Positions 10,040-18,600 of a DNA stretch of 21,818 nt are shown one piece after another. Numbering within the stretch: the first letter of the stretch is position 1; each line of letters starts with the position of its first letter. The stretch is from Larix sibirica (Eukaryota; Streptophyta; Pinopsida; Pinales; Pinaceae), in the NCBI GenBank assembly GCA_004151065.3, contig NWUY0300109781.1, positions 21,290-43,107 on the forward strand, read 5' to 3'. A program made the translations under genes and the position numbers. The notes under the pieces were generated by a model. That model did not search any database, had not been told where the DNA came from, and worked only from the letters and a program-made list of their open reading frames with translations.

Positions 10040-11257
10040 TATTTTACCTTTGAAACAAGGAGAGGTATGCTTCTTTCATATCATCTTCCCTCTCCCAAGT
10101 AGCCTCCTTAGGGATGAAGTGATTCCATTGCACTTTCAACTGGAATATGGCTCTCTTCTAGATCCATTTTTATTTTCGATCCAATATAAGAGGGGATTTG
10201 GTAGGAATTCTCCTTCTAGTTCTACCTGTAACAAGTCCTAATCAAATATGTGTTTAGTATCATATACATACCTTTTCAACAACGACACATGAAAAACATT
10301 ATGGACTCGAACATTAGCAGGCAAGGCAAGTTGATAGGCTATAAGGCCTATCTTTTCTAACACTTGAAAAGCCCCACAATATCTAGGAACCAGTTTACTG
10401 CACTTTCCCAAACTTAAGGAACTTCTTTTTGCTTTGAACTTTAAATACACATGGTCCCCAACTTGGTACTCTTGATGTCTCTTGTTTTTGTCAGCATATA
10501 TGTATGTTTTGGAATTCTTTCAAATTTTGTTTTACTTTGTTCAACAATTGTTCTAAGTCCTTCCATAATTTTGGTCTTGACATTTGTCTATCTATTGTAT
10601 TATCCCAAGTGATTGGGGTCCTACATTTCTTGCCATAAAGAACTTCAAAATGAGTCATTCTTTTCGAGGTTTGATACCCATTGTTGTAAGTAAATTATGT
10701 CTGGTGTAAGTAGCCATCCCATTGAGTGGGGTTGTGCATAACGTAAATCTGTAAAATATCCCCTAAAATCTTGTTAGTGTGTCCTATTTACCCGTTGGTC
10801 TAAGGATGATAAGTTGTACTAAATTTTAGCTTAGTGTCTAGCCCTGCAAATAGAGCTAATTATTCCCACTTCCATTCTGGGATCAGTAAGGGTTGCAGCA
10901 GTCTAGCTGGATGCTAGTGTTTAGCTTTTACATGCTAACACTTATGACATTTAGTTATAAATTAAGTTATATCATATTTCATTTTTGGCTAAAATATCAT
11001 TTTCTAATTGCAAAAATCATTTTCTGATATCTAGGGTGTCCCAATTACGGTTTTATGTGAAATTCAGTCATTATAACTTATCTTAGATCTAATATTTCTA
11101 GTACATAAATTCTATTTTTGGACCACAACAGTCGTTCTTCATCAATCTCAAAAATTTGTTGTCGTTGTTATGACTTGTTTTGATGCAATTCTTCTTTAAT
11201 TTCAGCATAAAATGCATCATTTTCAAGGGTTGTCCTATATTTACCTTTCAAATCATA
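10040..11257 (-). pseudogene. Ty3 integrase with chromodomain, core deleted
   Basis: Integrase inserts the element's cDNA into the nucleus's DNA. Reading down the minus strand, the HHCC zinc domain is recognisable from 11,257 to about 10,920, with GHP near 11,035 and CHKC at about 10,936-10,950. The text runs to EWKWE at 10,863-10,877 and then jumps to LFAGLDT at 10,834-10,854. About 75 codons of the core are missing, which would carry the first two catalytic aspartates. The rest of the core (to about 10,450) has stops and has lost the glutamate (glycine in its place). The 10,238-10,450 frame is the GPY/F C-terminal module (PRYCG.F...IG..AYQLALP). A frameshifted chromodomain end, EATWEREDDM, is at 10,077-10,106. 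The gene is dead. Confidence 0.9.
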
Positions 11258-11780
11258 TTATGATCTACTCACAAAAATTTCGTGGATGTAATGTACCCTC
11301 CTGCTTAAAACAACTGCAATTTCATTTTCTTTTCCTTTAATATGTTTTATTTCAAAATTGTATTCACTAAGGGAGGTCGGCCATATTGCTTGCCTTGCAT
11401 TCAGGTTTTTTTGTTGAAAAATGTATTTCAGCCCCATATTATCTGTTTTAAAGAGAATTTTCTTACCCAACAGGTGGTTCCTCCACGTTTTTAGGGCATG
11501 AATGATTGTTGCTAATTCTAAATCATGTGAATCATGTGTAACATAGTTGCATTCATGTTCTTTAAGTTTTATGGATTCGCACGATATTACATGGTCATTT
11601 TGCATAAGTACCCCATCTAAACCTTCTTTACATGCATCAATACTCACCACAAATTCTCCGAAGGGGTCTACAATCTTTAAAACAGGGGTAGTAGTTAACA
11701 TATGTTTAAGCTTATGGAAGCTTGCTTCACATTTCTTTGACCGATTAAATTTTAATTCCTTCTTCTGAAGATAAGTTATA
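11258..11780 (-). pseudogene. Ty3 RNase H domain
   Basis: RNase H removes the RNA strand during reverse transcription. The minus frame 11258-11839 opens with 20 non-homologous codons that belong to the inserted LINE. It then reads ITYLQKK, the RT connection, and a complete RNase H with DACKEGLDGVL (first Asp), DLELA (Glu) and KTDNMGLKY (second Asp). The domain end reads GKENEIAVVLSRR, where relatives have AD.LSRR, so the last catalytic Asp is Val. This is the least damaged part of the element, with no internal stop. Its natural upstream partner is the RT frame that resumes at 13,415. Confidence 0.9.
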
Positions 11781-12184
11781 GCAGGGTGGCAGGTGTAGGA
11801 GGGGAGATCCTTTCCCCAATAGAGTACACCAGAATTCAATTCTCCTGGACTTTAGGCATTGCTTCCAACAACTAGGTGGAGGCCTTTGCTCTGCTTCAAG
11901 GCCTCCGTATTGCAAGGAAGGAGGGAATTGATTCATTGATTATTATGGGAGACTCGAGGATAGTCATAAATCTCCTAAGAACAAATTCCTTACCTAAAGA
12001 CATGAGAATCTCCTTTATATTCAAGCGAATCTATATTGAAGTACATGACTTCGGTAACCTTATCGTTCTTCATATCCTCGAGCACAATAATGTAGGGGCT
12101 AATCAGCAAGCGAATGTGCTAACTAGGGACAATGTGGAGGTCCTTAGAATCAATGATATCCCTTCTTTTCAACCTATACTGTAA
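11781..12184 (+). pseudogene. LINE RNase H domain, N-truncated
   Basis: This is the terminal RNase H of a plant L1-like LINE polyprotein (RVT_3 type). Reading starts at RVAGVGGEI (11,783) and passes FSWTLGIASNN, where an in-frame TAG at 11,873 stands where relatives have Gln. It continues VEAFALLQGLRIARK and IIMGDSRIVI to a stop at 12,182. The Glu of VEAFALLQ and the Asp of GDSR are kept. The conserved Asp in the final A[DN]-type motif reads Asn (QQANVLTR). The first 20 or so residues, with the first catalytic Asp, are absent because the insertion is 5'-truncated here. The residues differ greatly from the Ty3 RNase H on the other strand, so this is not a shadow of it. Confidence 0.85.
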
Positions 12185-12565
12185 TTAATGCAAATGTTCC
12201 AAACTTTAAGTTCATAAGGAGGTGAAGTAATAGTCCCAATCAGAGAGACACATGGGACATGCGGGGATTTTTTTTCATAATAATGATTAGTGGCATCATT
12301 GTAGGAGTAATCATTTCTCCTACGAGACACTTGGAACTCATTTAAGCCCAATCCATGGTGAATTACCCTTCTCCATTCATTGTTATCCATCTGTGATGAA
12401 CAAATATGAGATCTTTGGTGTACTTATACATCATTTCCTTGTGCAAATCTTCGAAGATAACGTAATATGGCATAATCATGCATCCTATTCTATGAATTGG
12501 GAATGGGATGAGCTATGCAAGGATGGATTTGGCGTCCCTCTTCATCTGTGGTATAATTTCATGGG
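12185..12565 (+). other. Post-RNase H part of the insertion, unassigned
   Basis: Between the end of the LINE RNase H and the next coding-like stretch I see no recognisable gene. A plus frame at 12393-12656 and a minus frame at 12169-12390 are open but show no domain. It may be LINE 3' untranslated sequence. There is no A run here that would mark an internal LINE 3' end. Confidence 0.4.
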
Positions 12566-13173
12566 GTGGTGTCCATTAATAGATCAGATGGCCTGCATGA
12601 GCCAAGGGATGGCATATTTGTTAAATTATTTAGGGGAACTCAAAAGGAAAGAATAAAGGAGGCTCTTGATTCCAATTCAAATTCATTGATCGGGGAAGGA
12701 GGTGAAATTCTCGGGTCTACAAGGTCGTTGGTGAATTATCGAAGAACATGGACAAGAAGAGAAAAGGAAGCAAAATATGGAGGGGAGAAGGGAAAGCAAA
12801 TCATGGCGATATGGATGATGAATTAGAGGTCATAGTGTAGACCATGAAAATTCGGTTACAGGGACTTTCAACTCGGTCATTAACAACGTTGGAGCTCATT
12901 CTTGAGCAAAGGGTGAAACAATAGCGATTGGAGGATGAAAAAAATGCTCTGAAGCCCATTCTAGAAGAAATTCATTTAAAGTCGTCTCAAGAAGTTTCAA
13001 TGGAAGAATCCTCTCCCAGTCTAGGATGATTGATCCTGGACCTTAATTTTCCACCATCAAAAGAATTTGCGGAGGTCGAAACCTAATGGATTGATTTCAA
13101 CGATGAGCAAGGGAAGAAAGCGATAGTGGAACTAGCAGAAGAAGGAAGAACCGTGGATGTGCAATCAAGTTAG
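12566..13173 (+). pseudogene. Decayed coding-like stretch of unknown identity
   Basis: The 12566-12826 frame (86 codons, rich in Lys, Arg and Glu) overlaps a second frame that reads from about 12,721 to a stop at 13,171-13,173. The second frame has about 150 codons with only four internal stops (12,838, 12,922, 13,027, 13,084), two of them TAG. It has the composition of a real protein: basic (KKRKGSK), then Glu/Leu-rich and possibly helical, then LDLNFPPSKEF, then acidic. DLNFPP resembles the EAR-type DLNxxP motif of plant repressors, but a short match proves little. I do not recognise the gene. Options are a host gene fragment carried by the LINE, a LINE ORF1 from another copy, or chance. 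Confidence 0.45.
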
Positions 13174-13406
13174 TTTCCATGTTAAACTGCTTTTGCAATT
13201 TAATATTGGGAAGGTTTTACATAATTTACTCATGTAGCATAGTGCCTAGTAGTTTTATTGCAATCGCGGTGTTACTTTTGATAGAATTACAGAGATGTTA
13301 TGTTCTCCTCTAGCAGAATAATTTTGTAAGTTGCTCAAGAAAGCTCACTATATGTATACTTCTACATTTTTGCAGCCATTTTACTATAATTATTTTTTGT
13401 TTCTTT
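13174..13406 (+). other. 3' end of the insertion before its poly(A) tail
   Basis: There is no gene here that I can support. A minus-strand frame (13310-13525) continues out of the Ty3 RT into this stretch, but its last 35 or so codons do not read like RT. They are better taken as chance translation of insert sequence. The stretch ends at the A run at 13,407-13,414. Confidence 0.5.
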
Positions 13407-13414
13407 AAAAAAAA

Positions 13415-14200
13415 TGTTATACGATATGAAATTCTAGAAAAGTTTTCAGTGAATCTTCTATAATAACTAGCTAGCCCCATAAATGACCTAATATATGACA
13501 CATTTTTGGGAGTGGTCCAATCCATAATGGTCTTGATTTGTCTAGGTCTACAAATATCCCTCTTCTGAAATAAGATTCCCTAAATACTAGATTTGATCCT
13601 TATAGAATGTCACATTTGTTGAATTTAGCATATAGTTGGTGCTCTCTCAGAGTTTGCAAAACAATTCTCAAATGGTCTTCATGTTTTCTTCATTCTTTGA
13701 GTATATAAGCATATCGTCAAAGAAAATTAAGACAAACTTATCCAAAATTTCACAGAATATGTTGTTCATTAAGGACATGAATGTTGCAATGGCATTGGTA
13801 AGGCCAAATTCCATCACTACGAACTCGTAGTGCCCATATCGTATCCTAAATGTTGTTTTATTAATGTCTTCATCTCTTATACTAACCTGATGACACCCTG
13901 ATCTCAAATCAATTTTTGAAAATACCTTATCCCCATAGACCTAATTGGACAAATAATCAATCCTAGGTAAGGGATTTTTTTTTTAATGGTTACTTTGTTC
14001 AATTGACGATAGTTAATACATAACCTTACGGTTCCATCTTTCTTTTTGACAAAATGAAATGGTGCTCCCCATGGGGATATGTTGGGTGTGATATAATATT
14101 TCTCTATCAACTCCTGATGTTGCATTTTAAGTTTCACTAACTCAAGTGTACTCATATGATATGGCACTTTAGAGATAGGCATTGCTTCAGACATAAGATT
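13415..14200 (-). pseudogene. Ty3 reverse transcriptase
   Basis: RT copies the element's RNA into DNA. The minus strand reads the fingers in frame 13904-14194 ([15 protein letters not shown], then [11 protein letters not shown] with Asn where relatives often have Asp). After a frameshift it reads the palm in frame 13668-13907. Motif A ([10 protein letters not shown], catalytic Asp kept) straddles the frame change near 13,905-13,925. The active site is FFDD at 13,713-13,724 with both Asp present, where YxDD or FIDD is usual. A further frameshifted stretch (13,525-13,668) leads to the connection IRSFMGLASYYRRF in frame 13310-13525. The domain then breaks at ..RIT, where the LINE inserted. At least two frameshifts and a stop inactivate it. 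Confidence 0.92.
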
Positions 14201-14920
14201 TATGGAAAAATCGAGATCTGCTTTTGGCGGTAAACCAAGAATTTCTTCCAGAAATACATCCTTAAATTCATTTATAACAGGAAGGTCTCCTAATTCCTAT
14301 TTATCCTTTTCTATAGGGGTCTAAATACTTACATAATACAACTTACAAACTTTTATGGCACATCTCTTGGTTTGTAGAGCAGTAATCTGTCTCATCGACA
14401 CTATTCTAAGTATGCCAATTACATGTTTCGGATTTCCTTCCTCGTCAATGCATGTAAAATTTTTATTAAAACAATTAACTCCATGATTTTCTAGCCAATC
14501 CATCCCTATAAGTATGTCATAAGAAACCTAAGGGCATTATATTTAAATTGGTTGTTGTAGGCATTCCATCCATTTCTAGAGGACAGTATTTCACTAATTC
14601 AGCTATCCTTCTTTTTGTTCATGTAGTTAATTGAACCAGCCAAGGTTTATTATGTTTATTTCTTTCTAACTTACATGCATCCACTATTTTTGGAGAAATA
14701 TAATTGCTACAGGATCCAACTTGATCTATCAAAACAATAATATATTTTTCAGCGAACTTACCTTCTATCTCCACCATGGAGGGATGGTGATAAGCTTGTT
14801 TTTCTTCTAGGGCAGCACAGATTCTATAAATTTTGGCTACATCATTTACCATCATATCTTCCTGAATATCGTTCATTGATTTAACATTTCCTTCCTTATG
14901 CAGACAATTCCTATACAAAG
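14201..14920 (-). pseudogene. Ty3 aspartic protease region
   Basis: The protease cuts the Gag-Pol polyprotein. The 14619-14918 minus frame shows the lead-in ...ALEEKQAYHHPSMVEIEGK and the active-site area LIDQVGSCSNYISPKIVD. Relatives have a compact D[ST/P]GA here, and this copy appears to have one extra residue (D-Q-V-G-S), which would disturb the active-site loop. The 14321-14503 frame holds the end of the domain, with MDWLENHGVN, the usual LG.DWL-type marker, followed by the linker to RT. The two frames are separated by a frame break near 14,505-14,620. Confidence 0.85.
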
Positions 14921-16200
14921 GAGGTCCTTTGTAACCTCAACACTTCAATGGTCCTTGAACTATTTTCTCCCGTGTATAACTTGTTGATTTATTTCCACTC
15001 TGAGTTGGAAAATTTGTTTGAAAATTACTTTTACCAAAAAAATTATTGTTCTAAAAATTTGTGTTTTGGATTTTGTATGGTAGTGGTTTGTGCCCCTTTT
15101 TCCTTTGCTCAAATTTTACTCTTTTCTTCTCATGCATGTTCTCCATATTTTCTAATCTCTATTGGCTATGTTCATAACATAATATAGCCATATACAAGGC
15201 ATAATATAATGATTTTGGGCCGTCGAATTCAATTTTGTCCTAGAAATATGGTGGAAGGCATCTCAAGAAACATTGGATTTTAATCTTCTCTTCTTTCATG
15301 TATGGAACATAATGTAACAATTCAAAAAAATTATTAATTAGGTTGTCCATTGTCATTGATGCCATCTTAATTTCATGAAATTCCTTTATCTTCTTATCAT
15401 AAAATCTTTCAGGAAGGTACTTTTCTTTGAATATTTTCTTAAATTCGCTCATTTTAATATTTCTTCCTTTCAATCCTTTTGTTAGTTTAATATATCTCCA
15501 CAATATTGTGGATTTTCCTTTCAGATTATAAATGGCTAAGCAAGCTTTCAAGTGACTTGGGTAGGCATACACTTGAAAATATTTTGACATACCGAATAAC
15601 CACTCTTCAACATTTTCCCTTGATTCTAGTTCTTCATCAAAAGTAGGTGCCTTTATCTTTTTAAACTCTCCCTTTAGTCCCCCATAACTTGGGTATTTAT
15701 ACTTATGCTTGGAGCAAGAAGAGGAGGTTTCAGAGGTGTTGATTTTTGAGCTATATGCATAAGATTCGTTTTCTAATGGTGTACTAGATTTAGATTTTGA
15801 CTTAACAATGAATTATGGATCTAAACTTCGAGTTCTCTTTTTTCTAGATGAAGCTTTTGTTGCATTACTCAAAGTGTGTGTAGGTTGTTGATTATTTTTA
15901 ATTTAGATTAAATTCTCCAATAATATAGCATTTAGCTCAAGTTTTTGGTCTTTTTCTCTCATGTTGTCTACTTTAAAACTTTGAAGTTCGGCTTTTAAAC
16001 TTCGCATTGTTTCCAATATATCTGAAGGTGTAATTGTTTTATGTTCATCATTTAGGTCCACCCATATATCATTTCCTTCAAGTGCCAGGTTGATATTGCC
16101 TTGTTGACTATAATTTCCTTCCATAGTCACAATGATTCCCTTTTTAATTCCATCGTCTTTGGTTTTCCCATTGATCTCTAATATCTTTTTGTTGCACAAG
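14890..16200 (-). pseudogene. Ty3 Gag with Gag domain and degraded zinc knuckle
   Basis: Gag forms the cytoplasmic particle that packages element RNA. The minus frame 15903-16199 covers a Glu/Lys-rich N-terminal part. A frame open from about 15,810 through 15,240 carries the retrotransposon Gag domain, recognisable from FKKIKAPTFDEEL through WLFGMSKYFQVY, LKGKSTILWRYI, FKEKYLPERFYDKK and LLHYVPYMKEEK. Frame-broken basic sequence follows to about 15,000. The zinc knuckle near 14,900-14,945 is damaged: a stop follows its first Cys, and the second Cys position reads Tyr (C-stop-GYKGPPLYRNC). Several stops and shifts separate these parts, so no full Gag could be made. Confidence 0.88.
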
Positions 16201-16420
16201 TGCTACCAAGTCCTTTCTAATTCTCTTTGATTTCTTGTTGTATTTAATGTTAATTTGTATAATTGTAATTGAACTGAGGTTTAATCTGCGAAACCAATTT
16301 ACAGTTGTGGTTGATTACAAATGGGAAAAGTCATTTATTGCTTTTCATATGGTAATAGTTTATCAGCTTTAATCTTTATTGTTTTTAATGGGCAATGCCA
16401 ATAGGCTATAAGTGTTGTAA

Positions 16421-16436
16421 CTCTGCTCTTATACCA
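16421..16436 (-). promoter_or_regulatory. Primer-binding site, initiator tRNA-Met type
   Basis: On the minus strand this reads TGGTATAAGAGCAGAG. It differs by one base from the common plant retrotransposon primer-binding sequence TGGTATCAGAGC, which is complementary to the 3' end of initiator methionine tRNA. It lies about 220 bp upstream of the first Gag-like sequence and just inside the presumed 5' LTR end (..TTACA, then AG). Confidence 0.85.
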
Positions 16437-16439
16437 CTT

Positions 16440-16656
16440 GTAATGACTCAACTATATGACCTTCAAAGTTACCAAGAAATTTTTTAATTTATTATTTATT
16501 TACAGTTGTTTACCTTTCATTTAGATTATATATCATTATATACAAAGTTCAATCCTTGGTACTGCAATTATTAATGCAATTAATGCCATTTGTTGATGGT
16601 AGGTTGAAACTTTGTCTTACTCAATTTGAGAAGGGGACCCAATGAGGGTCCTGACA
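16440..16656 (-). repeat. Probable 5' LTR (short) of the Ty3 element
   Basis: The minus strand begins TGTCAGGACCC at 16656 and ends TTACA at 16440, directly before the primer-binding site. This gives about 217 bp, shorter than the putative 3' LTR of about 495 bp. A TATA-rich stretch (tatataatgatatataat) lies at about 16,524-16,545. The first 30 bases share a TGT..CCC..GGTCCC pattern with the 3' LTR start, but I cannot align the rest by eye. It may carry an internal deletion, or the start may be elsewhere. Confidence 0.45.
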
Positions 16657-16974
16657 ACACCTGACATTTTTCTTCCTTTGGTACATTAGCCTATGTGACT
16701 AGAATCTATATTAGGTTCTCATTATCTAAGGGTCTTCTCTTTTAAATATCAACATGAGGTGGCACAACTTAAGTTTAATATCGCTATTGAGGATTGATTT
16801 ACTTACCATTTATAATGTCCCCTTTAGTGGGGTACTCATTATGTATAAGAGGTTATTTCCTACAAATACTAAACTATTTTTTATTTGGTTATAAGTTATA
16901 TGGTTTCAATTTATAGGTGAATATACATGTCACTTGACGAATTTCATGGTTGTGACTACCTTATTATACCCTTC
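16657..16974. other. Spacer between the Ty3 element and the LINE
   Basis: I see no gene in these 300 or so bases. The TGTCAG of the putative LTR start recurs once more at 16,661-16,666, so the true Ty3 boundary could be 10 bp further out. The LINE 3' end should lie near the right edge, but no clear poly(A) tail (poly-T on the plus strand) is visible at it. Confidence 0.5.
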
Positions 16975-18018
16975 GGGCCTATGTAATCCTTTCATCCAAC
17001 TTTGAAGGCTTTATCCTCAACAACCACTTTGTATTTTCCTTAACCCTTAGCTTTTCCTTATGTTTACCTTGCCCTGGATGATCTAATGAGCTTTGAAGCC
17101 ACAAGATTTTTTTTGTAACCAGGTCTGGAATTATTTGTTTATTCTATCCTTTAACTGTGATAGTTTCTTGCATCATGAACCATGTCTATCTTGCAACTAT
17201 TCTCTCCTTATATTTTTTGTTTTTGAATATAAGAGTATTCCTATCTAACCAAATATTCCAAATGATGAAGTAAGGTAAGGATTTCCAACCCTGCTTTAGC
17301 AGTGGCTTATTGGTAAACTTCCTCGAGTACTTATGATGCCAAGTTACAAGTACTTCTTTCCAATTTTTGGGGATAACTAAATTGATGGTGAGTCCTTCAA
17401 ATGCTCTCCTTTGAACTTCTAATGCAGATTCACACTTCAAGAACAAATTATTCACACTTCCTTCTTCTTCCCTACATAGAATACATTAAGAAGGTCCTTG
17501 CAAACCTCTTCTATGAATATTATCAAAGGTTAAAAAAATTTCATGACATAGAACCCAGTTGAAGAGTTTTATTTCTGGAAGAGCATTACTTTTCCAAATT
17601 GTTTACCATATTGAGTTTCTGGGAAATTCATTTATGTCACTATTTTGTTTAGTGTATCCTTCCTTTACTATATAGTTACAACATTTTGGACCACTTACCC
17701 ACCTATCCATGACTGAGTGTTCTATAGGGGAAATTCCATTTAGCATTTTTTCATAACCATTGATTGTGTAGTTCTCCCTAGAGGTTAAAGGTTCTCCATC
17801 CCTTCCATCTTCCTCTAGCATCCCACTCAGTGATATCAACTAGAGTATGGAGATTGTTTTCCTTCATCCAATTTTGTAAATGTATTATTATTTCTTAACT
17901 CAAACCTTCCTAAAATGTGATCCTCCCAAATTCTTATACTTTGTCCATTTCCTAGCATCCATGAAGCTTGACTTATAACAATGTCTATTAAAGCTTTACA
18001 TAAACTCCATATGGTCAT
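16975..18018 (-). pseudogene. LINE ORF2 C-terminal region (zf-RVT-like)
   Basis: The 17836-18018 frame reads ..SWMLGNGQSIRIWEDHILG, the common start of the post-RT segment in plant LINE ORF2. The 17603-17839 frame follows (DRWVSGP.., ..YIVKEGYTKQ), then 17186-17455 with KSLPYFIIWNIWLDRNTLIFKNK. The reading continues beyond that frame through stops to about 16,985 (LRVKENTKWLLRIKPS). This part is thought to help bind nucleic acid. The text ends just where a fused RNase H would normally start, so the copy is either 3'-incomplete or from a lineage without that domain. Four or more frame breaks are visible. Confidence 0.82.
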
Positions 18019-18057
18019 ACATGACTCATTCTTAAATATCTGATCTATAATTATGTT

Positions 18058-18600
18058 TCAATTTGAGAGGGTATATTTCCTAGTTACAACATTCTTCCAC
18101 CACACTTCTTCCCCTATATCAATGTTCCAAAGAATTTTGCCCCACAAAGCTTTATTTAGCAATTTAGTGTCCCTAATTGTGTATCCTCCTTTGCTTTCAG
18201 ATGCAACCACTTGTTTCAAATTTACCAAATTATATTTTTTTACATTAGCTTTGCCACCCTGCCATAAAAATTTATGTTGAATACTGTCAATCTGTCTGGA
18301 AATTCTAATTGGGGCTAGCAAGATGGAATTCTGATAGATGGCTAATGATTACATAGTTGATTTTCTCAGCACTACTCTACAAGCTGGGTCGAGTCACTTG
18401 GTACCCCATTGTTCTATTTTTTTCCTGATTTTTTCAACCACACTCCTCGAGTCCAAGGAATGTAGTCTCCCTAGGAAAATGAGGATTCCTAAGTAGATGA
18501 AAGAATTCCAGTGCTTCTTAGCAGAATATCCCAAAATATCGGCAATATTTTTAAGGCTTGCAGCTGATATATTCCTTCCATACACACAACATTTATGGTT
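18058..18600 (-). pseudogene. LINE ORF2 thumb/post-RT segment
   Basis: The 18394-18585 frame reads YGRNISAASLKNIADILGYSAKKHWNSFIYLGILIFLGR, the block after RT in plant LINEs in which a YLG(V/I)P-type motif is usual. The 18058-18321 frame reads LAPIRISRQIDSIQHKFLWQGG and continues through GGYTIRDTKLLNKALWGKILW, also typical of this family. A gap of about 70 bp between the two frames holds a frame break. Confidence 0.88.

Larger units (their letters stand above)
11781..13414 (+). mobile_element. 5'-truncated LINE-type insertion inside the Ty3 element
   Basis: The Ty3 coding text stops at ...SRISYRIT (right side, about 13,417) and resumes at ITYLQKK (left side, about 11,780). Removing the insert restores a continuous RT-RNase H connection. 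The left flank reads ataaGTTATA and the right flank reads aatGTTATA, a short target duplication of at least 6 bp. An 8-A tail sits at 13,407-13,414, just before the right copy. The insert therefore points along the plus strand, and it starts inside a LINE RNase H domain. Poly(A), 5' truncation and a target duplication are the hallmarks of target-primed LINE insertion. The duplication is short and partly eroded. Confidence 0.82.
9498..16656 (-). mobile_element. Ty3/gypsy chromovirus retrotransposon, decayed and interrupted
   Basis: On the minus strand the order is a probable 5' LTR (about 16,656-16,440), primer-binding site, gag, protease, RT, RNase H, integrase, chromodomain, polypurine tract and 3' LTR (about 9,993-9,498). 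Domain order and the C-terminal chromodomain place it among plant chromoviruses. About 7.2 kb is spanned, of which 1.6 kb (11,781-13,414) is a later LINE-type insertion on the opposite strand. Stops, frameshifts and an integrase deletion make it non-autonomous. The two LTRs are not obviously alike by eye, so the outer limits are approximate. Confidence 0.88.

Noticed and set aside
11547-11768. Plus-strand open frame over the Ty3 RNase H
   Set aside because: The minus strand carries a full RNase H domain here, so the plus frame is a shadow.
13179-13240. Possible start of a LINE ORF2 endonuclease just after the decayed frame (a loose LLLQFNIGKVLH-like reading)
   Set aside because: The similarity to the usual LINE ORF2 start is too short and gapped, and no further endonuclease motif follows before the poly(A) tail.
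13310-13414. Ty3 RT frame apparently continuing with a KW..KC...SF pattern, which would duplicate the RT-RNase H connection found at 11,700-11,780 and imply two fused Ty3 elements
   Set aside because: The stretch lies to the left of the poly(A) run and the GTTATA target copy, so it belongs to the inserted LINE. Joining the flanks at GTTATA restores the connection without it, and its match to the family is weak.
14948-15187. 79-codon plus-strand open frame
   Set aside because: It is antisense to the end of Gag, where the minus strand reads basic, zinc-knuckle-linked sequence. No domain is seen.
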